Shown one piece after another: positions 7,568 to 12,250 of a DNA stretch of 12,250 nt; positions within the stretch are counted from its first letter, which is position 1, and the number at the start of each line of letters is the position of its first letter. The stretch spans positions 1 to 12,250 of the forward strand of contig CAYXPB010000153.1 in assembly GCA_964466645.1 (NCBI GenBank), given 5' to 3'. This DNA is from Acetivibrio sp964466645 (GTDB lineage Bacteria; Bacillota; Clostridia; Acetivibrionales; Acetivibrionaceae). Position numbers and translations under genes: made by a program. The notes below the pieces were generated by a model that was not told the origin of the DNA, made no database searches, and saw only the letters and a program-made list of their open reading frames with translations.

Positions 7568-7575
7568 GAGGTGGA
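7568..7575 (+). promoter_or_regulatory. Ribosome binding site that decides the sigI start
   Basis: GAGGTGGA lies about 5 bases upstream of an in-frame TTG at 7580. The alternative ATG at 7544 is preceded only by a T-rich stretch with no purine-rich site. Confidence 0.6.
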
Positions 7576-7579
7576 ACAT

Positions 7580-8317
7580 TTGTTATTTGTTTTTTCTATC
7601 TATAGCTCAGAAGCTAAGGAGGATTTGTCCAATATCATCGATAGAATCAAAGCAGGAGACGATCAACTCAGGGAAAAGTTTATTGTAGATTATATACCGT
7701 TTATAGTTAAAGTACTTTCCAATGCAACAAAGAATAAAATTGATTTGAAGAATAGTGATGAATATAGTATTGGTCTAATTGCGTTTAATGAAGCAATTGA
7801 AAAATATGACAGCAACAAAAATAAGAAAGCATTTAACTTTTTTTCCTTTGCTGAGCTGGTAATAAAAAGAAGGATGATTGATTATTTTAGGGTTAGTTCA
7901 AAAAATAAGGAAATGCCTTTTTCATATTTTGAATCCGATGATGAGCATTTTGAGGATAAATATCTTCATGATGAGTCATGGACGGGATATGACAGAATTG
8001 AGGTGTTCCAGGAAATAACGCATTATTCTAAGATGCTTGAAAGGTTTGACATTAAAATAAGTGATTTACATAAATATACGCCTAAGCACAGTGATTCTAT
8101 TAAGATGTGTGTGGATATCGGACGCAAAATTGCTGAAAACAGGGAGGTTTTTGAGAAACTTATTAAAAAGAAATACTTCCCTATGAAGGACATTTTGAAG
8201 TTCGTAAGCGTGCATCCTAGTACAATAGAAAAAAACAGGAAGTTTATTATTTCTGTAAGCATTATTTATGGGAACAACTATGAGTATCTGAAAACATACT
8301 TTAATAGTGGCAGGTGA
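7580..8317 (+). CDS. sigI: RNA polymerase sigma factor SigI
   Basis: Alternative sigma factor of the SigI family, which in cellulolytic clostridia exists as several paralogues that switch on plant-fibre-degrading genes in response to external polysaccharides. The N-terminal sigma domain shows IIDRIKAGDDQLREKFIVDY...FI (about residues 19-42), DEYSIGLIAFNEAIEKYD (60-77), the part typical of SigI region 2, and FNFFSFAELVIKRRMIDYFR (85-104). The C-terminal SigI-specific domain ends with a helix-turn-helix-like stretch, MKDILKFVSVHPSTIEKNRKF (about 202-222). I prefer the TTG at 7580 (245 residues) because of the GAGGTGGA site; starting at ATG 7544 would add 12 acidic residues without a ribosome binding site. 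The stop codon at 8315-8317 is embedded in the ribosome binding site of rsgI, so the two are translationally coupled. A SigI-type promoter about 90 bases upstream suggests autoregulation. Which numbered SigI paralogue it equals cannot be decided here. Confidence 0.92.
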   Translation: MLFVFSIYSSEAKEDLSNIIDRIKAGDDQLREKFIVDYIPFIVKVLSNATKNKIDLKNSDEYSIGLIAFNEAIEKYDSNKNKKAFNFFSFAELVIKRRMIDYFRVSSKNKEMPFSYFESDDEHFEDKYLHDESWTGYDRIEVFQEITHYSKMLERFDIKISDLHKYTPKHSDSIKMCVDIGRKIAENREVFEKLIKKKYFPMKDILKFVSVHPSTIEKNRKFIISVSIIYGNNYEYLKTYFNSGR

Positions 8318-8324
8318 AGTTATT

Positions 8325-10286
8325 GTGGAAATGTATAAAGGTTTGATATTTAGTATGGACAAAAAGTCGGCAGTAGTAGCTACGCCTCAGAGTGCAGTAT
8401 ATAAGATTAACCGCAATAGAACAATGTATATAGGTAAGGAAATAGTGTTTTCAGACAAAGATATTATTGATTACAGGTATTATGTTAGAAGGTATTCTGT
8501 TGCGGCGGCTTGTTTGTTTTTAGTTTTAGGTGTTGCGTTAGGTTTAAAATTGAATTTTAACAAGAGTTTTTTAGGCATGAAGGAATATGCTTATATAAGT
8601 ATGGATATTAACCCTAGTGTGGAATTTGCTATTGATAAATCACAAAGGGTTCTTAAGGTTGACCCTTTAAACAGTGATGCAGAGGAAATTGTTGCACGCG
8701 AAGAATTTAATGGGATGCAACTTGAAGATGCCATTACTAAAGTATATACAATATGCGAAGATAGGGGTATTATAGATGCTGCAAATAAAGTGTCTTTATT
8801 GATTTCAGGTTCTGTAAATCCTGACAATAAAGATTATAAGAAAGAGAACTCAGTTGCAGACGATATTATAGATGACATTTTACATGATTTAAAAGAAAAT
8901 ATTTTAAAAGCAAGTGATAATGAGCCTGAAATTGTTGTTTTTCGAATTGTGCCGGAAGCTAGAGCTCAAGCTTTTGAAAATGATATTTCTCCTTCTAAAT
9001 ACGCGCTATATTCTGAAATTATAAGGCAAGGGGAAGAAATATCCATTAATGAAATGAAAAATTCTTCAGTGGATGAGATTGTAAAGATGTACAATGATAT
9101 GAATGAGAATATTGAATCCTCCACTAAAACAGTATTTATTACACCAGAACCTACTGGTGGAGCAGATAAAGTTTCCCCAAGTCCGACGGTAACACCAACA
9201 CCTTTTGAGGTAGAAACACCAACGCCATTAGTGACACCTACAGTAAATTTGCCGATGGTGACTCAGAATGCTTCAACACCTACACCGGTACCTACGGATA
9301 AACCTACATCGGTTCCAACGGTTATACCTACACCAGTATCTACGGATGAACCTACACCGATCCCTACAGACAAACCTATACCTACTAAAGTAAATTTAGG
9401 AACTGGTTTGAGAGGCGAATATTTTGATAATATAGATCTTACTAATTTCAAATTAACACGTGTGGATGAAAAAATTGATTTTTTTTGGGGGATGTATTCA
9501 CCAGCAACTGAAGTTAGAGACGATGAGACTTATAGCGTTCGCTGGAGCGGAAAAATAAGGCCTTTCCATAGTGAAGAGTATACCTTCTACATTGTCCGAG
9601 ATAATGGGGTTAGACTTTGGATTGATAATAAGCTGATAATAGACAAATGGGACAGTGAAACAAGTTTTAGCGATACAGGTAAAATTGTTCTTGAAGCTGG
9701 GAAGTTTTATGATATTAAACTTGAGTACTTTAATAATGTGGGTAACGGAGTTGTCAAACTTGAATGGAGTAGTAATAGCACAGGAAAGTCTGTTGTTCCT
9801 CCCGTATGTCTATATCCTTCAGAGGCGAAGAGTTATGAAAGTAATTTACCCGGAAAAGGTATTGGCTTGGCATATGAGTATTTCGAAGATGATAATTTGA
9901 CAAACTTCAAAGAAAAAGGAATAGACAGTGTTATTGACTTTAACTGGGGTGTCGGATCACCTACCAAATCAGTTAGTAAGGACCAGAATTACAGTATTCG
10001 TTGGAAAGGCTATATTCAGGCGCCTTATGATGAGGACTACGTGTTCCATGTTACTTATGATGATGGTGCAAGTCTATGGGTTAACAGACAGCTTCTGGTG
10101 GATAAATGGAATGTAAGTGAGATAAATACGGTTAAGAGTAAAGCTATCTCATTAAAAGCCGGGCAGAAAGTTGAAATATTACTTTTGTACCATAACAATA
10201 GTTTGGCAGGACAAGTTAAGCTTGAATGGGAAAGTCCAAGCATTAAAAGGTCTGTTGTTCCAAAAAGTTGTTTAAATCCATGGTGA
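8325..10286 (+). CDS. rsgI: Anti-sigma-I factor RsgI with tandem PA14 sensor domains
   Basis: Membrane-spanning anti-sigma factor that holds SigI inactive and senses polysaccharide outside the cell. Counted from GTG 8325 (653 residues): RsgI N-terminal SigI-binding domain about 1-50, a membrane helix about 57-76, and the extracytoplasmic RsgI middle domain from about 86 to 265. The motif DINPSVEF contains the Asn96-Pro97 bond, the place where RsgI proteins are known to self-cleave. A Thr/Pro-rich linker (about 272-355) leads to two PA14 domains (about 360-500 and 512-650). These are clear duplicates: both contain LTNF, a Y.(V/I)RW.G strand, (D/N)G..LW, DKW, VKLEW and SVVP..CL.P. PA14 pairs in clostridial RsgI3-type proteins are reported to bind plant cell-wall polysaccharides. 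The first PA14 has RDNG where the second has the usual DDG. The start at GTG 8325 fits AGGTGA at 8312-8317; a GTG at 8307 lies within sigI without a site. There is no separate promoter, so it is cotranscribed with sigI. Confidence 0.93.
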   Translation: MEMYKGLIFSMDKKSAVVATPQSAVYKINRNRTMYIGKEIVFSDKDIIDYRYYVRRYSVAAACLFLVLGVALGLKLNFNKSFLGMKEYAYISMDINPSVEFAIDKSQRVLKVDPLNSDAEEIVAREEFNGMQLEDAITKVYTICEDRGIIDAANKVSLLISGSVNPDNKDYKKENSVADDIIDDILHDLKENILKASDNEPEIVVFRIVPEARAQAFENDISPSKYALYSEIIRQGEEISINEMKNSSVDEIVKMYNDMNENIESSTKTVFITPEPTGGADKVSPSPTVTPTPFEVETPTPLVTPTVNLPMVTQNASTPTPVPTDKPTSVPTVIPTPVSTDEPTPIPTDKPIPTKVNLGTGLRGEYFDNIDLTNFKLTRVDEKIDFFWGMYSPATEVRDDETYSVRWSGKIRPFHSEEYTFYIVRDNGVRLWIDNKLIIDKWDSETSFSDTGKIVLEAGKFYDIKLEYFNNVGNGVVKLEWSSNSTGKSVVPPVCLYPSEAKSYESNLPGKGIGLAYEYFEDDNLTNFKEKGIDSVIDFNWGVGSPTKSVSKDQNYSIRWKGYIQAPYDEDYVFHVTYDDGASLWVNRQLLVDKWNVSEINTVKSKAISLKAGQKVEILLLYHNNSLAGQVKLEWESPSIKRSVVPKSCLNPW

Positions 10287-10299
10287 TAGTTGGATAAGA

Positions 10300-10326
10300 C
10301 CCCTAAAATCTTATGTTTTTTACGAA
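10300..10326 (+). promoter_or_regulatory. Candidate SigI-dependent promoter of the GH30 gene
   Basis: CCCCTAAAA (10300-10308) and TTTACGAATAAA with CGAA at 10323-10326, 23 bases from the first C. It closely mirrors the element before sigI (24 bases), with both the C-run plus A-tract and TACGAAT conserved. It predicts a transcript start near 10333 and a leader of about 135 bases. Confidence 0.62.
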
Positions 10327-10337
10327 TAAATATATAG

Positions 10338-10440
10338 GACAATTTGTTGTTGTTACATTTTAACTAATTGTCTGAGAAGTTTTTTTTGAGTTTATTATAG
10401 CAAGTACTTCTTAAGACAATTGTTTAAGAGGTGCTTGTTA
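10338..10440 (+). promoter_or_regulatory. Competing-hairpin leader of the GH30 mRNA
   Basis: The 3' hairpin pairs TAGCAAGTACTTCTTAA (10398-10414) with TTAAGAGGTGCTTGTTA (10424-10440): 17 base pairs including three G-U pairs and a 9-base loop. The overlapping alternative pairs AATTGTCTGAGAAGT (10366-10380) with ACTTCTTAAGACAATT (10406-10421). A third, weaker pairing is GACAATT (10339-10345) with AATTGTC (10366-10372). These arms cannot all form together. The arrangement resembles an attenuator or an mRNA-stability leader, but the T-run after the last hairpin is 10 or more bases away, so termination there is doubtful. Confidence 0.4.
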
Positions 10441-10469
10441 AAATATTTATTTTTTTGGAGGGAGATTAT

Positions 10470-12250
10470 ATGATAATGAAAAAAAAGTTGGTTTTATCGG
10501 TTGTTATGTCAATGATATTGACTTTCATGAGTTTTCCTAAAACCATCGCGGCAAGTTATACAGCTTCAGTGGACATTAATACTACATATCAGACTCTTGA
10601 AGGGTTTGGTGCGGCAATAGCATGGTATAATGACTATTTGACAACGCATCCAAACAAAAATGACCTTTATAAAGTATTGTTTTATGATTCAGGCTTGGAC
10701 ATATTAAGGCTCAGAAATCAGTATAGAAACAGCAACAATTTTGCTTATGACGATAAAGAGATTGTTGAGTATGCCAAGATAATGAATCCAGAACTTAAGG
10801 TTTTACTTTGTTCATGGTCGCCACCGGAGGATTTAAAGAAGGATGGTGTTATGAACGGGGGAACTCTTGTTAAAGAGGACGGGTCTTTTGTGTATGATAA
10901 GTTTGCTGATTACTGGTATAATTCTTTAGTTGCTTACAAAGCAAAAGGAATAGTACCGGATTACATAAGTATTCAAAATGAGGTGGAATACGAGAATGCA
11001 GATTGGGAAACCTGTATATTCAGAGAAACTGAAACTTCAGAGTATCCTGGTTATGGAAAGGCATTCGATGCAGTTTACAAAAAAATAAAAGATTTGCCTG
11101 ACATGCCTAAAATATTGGGAGTTGAGTCGGCAGGTATAATGAATAACACAGTTCAAAACTATGCAAAAGAGATTGATCTTTCAAAGGTATATGGCATTGC
11201 CCATCATCTTTATAATGGTGGGGATGGTAATAATCCTGACAGCTTTAACGACATATTCAAGAGCTTGGCTGAAGATTTTGCTGATAAACCGCTTTTTATG
11301 ACAGAATATGATTACGGGACACCCTTTACTACAGCAGAATTGATACATAACTCTCTTGTAGTAGAAGGCGTTAGTGCATATTTTTATTGGGATCTTATCT
11401 GGGAAAACCAACAGAGACCTTTGGTAGCTATAGAAAAGCCAAGGAATCCAAACGAGTGGACTACAGAAGAGGGATATATAATTTCTGACTTTTATCCTAT
11501 TATCCAGCAATATGCTAAATTTACAGATCCGGGATATAAGAGGGTGGAAGCTTCTTGTAGTGCAAATGATGTAAAGGTATCTGCGTTTGTATCACCTGAT
11601 CAGAGCAAGTTGACTATGATTTTAATAAACAAAGCATCTTCAGAGAATACTGTTACACTAGATCTAAATGGCTATTCTTCAAGTAAATCGGTAGTATATC
11701 GTACTCTATCAAATGGAACCGAAGAGTTTGAAAAGGTTGGAAGTCTTTCGGGTAATACCGTTACTCTTCCGGCTCAATCTGTTGTTACGGTTGCATTAGG
11801 AGTTTCTGATGAAGCTTCAACACCACCAGCGCTTCCGACACCAACGCCAAAGCCAGAGTCAAGAAGTGCCTTCGAATTGATACAAGCAGAAGACTTCAAT
11901 AGCATGTCCGGTGTACAGTGTGAAGTGATTTCTGATGATGGCAACAAGACTGTTGGTTATATAGAAGGTGGAGATCATATATGCTTTAAGGGAGTAGATT
12001 TTGGTTCGGGAGCAACCGGGTTTGAGGCAAGAATATCGAGCGCCGAAAGTGGTGGAGAAATTGAAATCCGTCTTGATGAGATGTATGGAACTACTGTGGC
12101 GAGTATTCCGGTTATCGGAACAGGAGATTGGAATGAATATACCGATATCAAAACTAGCGTAGAAGGCTTTGAAGGCAAACATGACCTGTATTTGTTTTTT
12201 AGCGGCGGTGGTGGATATCTCTTTAATATAGACAATTTTGTGTTTACCGG
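10470..12250 (+). CDS. Secreted GH30 glycoside hydrolase (probable xylanase) with CBM6, partial at the right edge
   Basis: Open reading frame running off the window (593 codons seen, no stop). It starts at ATG 10470, 5 bases after GGAGGGAG. A signal peptide covers about residues 1-28 (cut after IAA). Residues 29 to about 446 form a GH30 catalytic domain. The N-terminal sandwich strand is YQTLEGFGAAIAWY, the acid/base glutamate is E171 in SIQNE, and the nucleophile is E279 in FMTEYDYG. The closing beta-sandwich covers GYKRVEASC through the strand ending VVTVALGV. A Thr/Pro linker (about 447-467) leads to a CBM6 (about 469-593) with QAEDFNS, VGYIEGGDHI, GGEIEIRLDE, TGDWNEY (W554) and FNIDNFVF. 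Known relatives act on xylan. The arginine-bearing YIRRSYG loop that reads glucuronic acid in B. subtilis XynC is replaced by WDLIWENQQRP, so this is probably not a standard glucuronoxylanase; subfamily 10 xylobiohydrolases or loop-variant subfamily 8 enzymes are alternatives. A dockerin may follow beyond the edge. Its position after sigI-rsgI and its SigI-type promoter point to SigI control. Confidence 0.92.
   Translation, partial: MIMKKKLVLSVVMSMILTFMSFPKTIAASYTASVDINTTYQTLEGFGAAIAWYNDYLTTHPNKNDLYKVLFYDSGLDILRLRNQYRNSNNFAYDDKEIVEYAKIMNPELKVLLCSWSPPEDLKKDGVMNGGTLVKEDGSFVYDKFADYWYNSLVAYKAKGIVPDYISIQNEVEYENADWETCIFRETETSEYPGYGKAFDAVYKKIKDLPDMPKILGVESAGIMNNTVQNYAKEIDLSKVYGIAHHLYNGGDGNNPDSFNDIFKSLAEDFADKPLFMTEYDYGTPFTTAELIHNSLVVEGVSAYFYWDLIWENQQRPLVAIEKPRNPNEWTTEEGYIISDFYPIIQQYAKFTDPGYKRVEASCSANDVKVSAFVSPDQSKLTMILINKASSENTVTLDLNGYSSSKSVVYRTLSNGTEEFEKVGSLSGNTVTLPAQSVVTVALGVSDEASTPPALPTPTPKPESRSAFELIQAEDFNSMSGVQCEVISDDGNKTVGYIEGGDHICFKGVDFGSGATGFEARISSAESGGEIEIRLDEMYGTTVASIPVIGTGDWNEYTDIKTSVEGFEGKHDLYLFFSGGGGYLFNIDNFVFT

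Larger units (their letters stand above)
6866..7579 (+). other. Long non-coding region upstream of sigI
   Basis: No plausible gene is present on either strand. From left to right it holds a very AT-rich 160-base stretch with nothing recognisable, two hairpin/U-tract structures (7056-7142 and 7151-7199), copy B of the non-coding element (7260-7380) with a possible sigma-A promoter, and a candidate SigI-type promoter (7461-7488). The amount of structured sequence suggests more than one transcription start before sigI. Confidence 0.6.
10287..10469 (+). other. Leader region between rsgI and the GH30 gene
   Basis: Contains a candidate SigI-type promoter (10300-10326), mutually exclusive hairpin arms (10338-10440), an eight-T run (10380-10387) and the ribosome binding site GGAGGGAG (10457-10464). 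No classical terminator for the sigI-rsgI transcript is seen, so read-through into the GH30 gene is possible. Confidence 0.6.

Noticed and set aside
7503..7688. 61-residue + strand open frame overlapping the sigI start
   Set aside because: It is out of frame with sigI and its translation has no domain or ribosome binding site.
8307..8324. GTG at 8307 as the rsgI start
   Set aside because: It lies within the end of sigI without a ribosome binding site, whereas GTG 8325 follows AGGTGA with good spacing and gives the usual short RsgI N-terminus.
9150..9395. Tandem repeat or CRISPR-like array in rsgI
   Set aside because: The repetition is in-frame codons for a Thr/Pro linker and the units are irregular; no direct repeats with spacers.
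9263..9451. Gly/Val-rich minus-strand frame opposite the RsgI linker
   Set aside because: It is a by-product of the Thr/Pro repeat codons on the + strand.

Overview
The window looks like chromosomal DNA of a Gram-positive, anaerobic, plant-fibre-degrading clostridium of the Acetivibrio / Hungateiclostridium (Clostridium thermocellum–clariflavum–cellulolyticus) type. This rests on AT-rich DNA with strong GGAGG-type ribosome binding sites, a clostridial pyruvate,phosphate dikinase, a SigI/RsgI sigma/anti-sigma pair whose RsgI ends in a polysaccharide-sensing tandem PA14 module, and a secreted GH30–CBM6 hemicellulase with a Thr/Pro linker. The species cannot be fixed from the sequence alone. All genes read on the + strand.

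Layout. (1) 41-2683: ppdK, complete, closed by a clear Rho-independent terminator. (2) 2684-3077: a non-coding stretch with an extended -10 promoter, inverted repeats and the first copy of a repeated non-coding element. (3) 3078-4403: a signal-peptide protein with seven propeller-type repeats, a Big_2-like domain and a C-terminal membrane anchor. (4) 4674-6791: a secreted 705-residue protein with an N-terminal copper-amine-oxidase-N-like stalk domain and a long beta-rich C-terminus of unknown function, closed by a strong terminator. (5) 6792-7579: a 0.8-kb leader region holding two tandem hairpin/U-tract structures, a second clear copy of the non-coding element and a candidate SigI-type promoter. 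(6) 7580-8317 and 8325-10286: sigI and rsgI, tightly coupled. (7) 10287-10469: a leader with a second candidate SigI-type promoter and competing hairpins. (8) 10470 to the right edge: a GH30 glycoside hydrolase with a CBM6, cut off by the window end.

How the parts may work together (inference from the known SigI/RsgI paradigm): the exported PA14 pair of RsgI senses a plant cell-wall polysaccharide. RsgI self-cleaves at its Asn-Pro site and is further processed, releasing SigI. SigI then transcribes its own operon and the adjacent GH30-CBM6 gene from promoters sharing a C-rich/A-tract -35 and a CGAA -10. The two surface proteins upstream have sigma-A-like promoters and are probably not in this regulon; their functions are unknown. 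The most interesting unexplained material is non-coding: the double hairpin region before sigI, the repeated element found before three genes, and the competing-hairpin leader of the GH30 gene.
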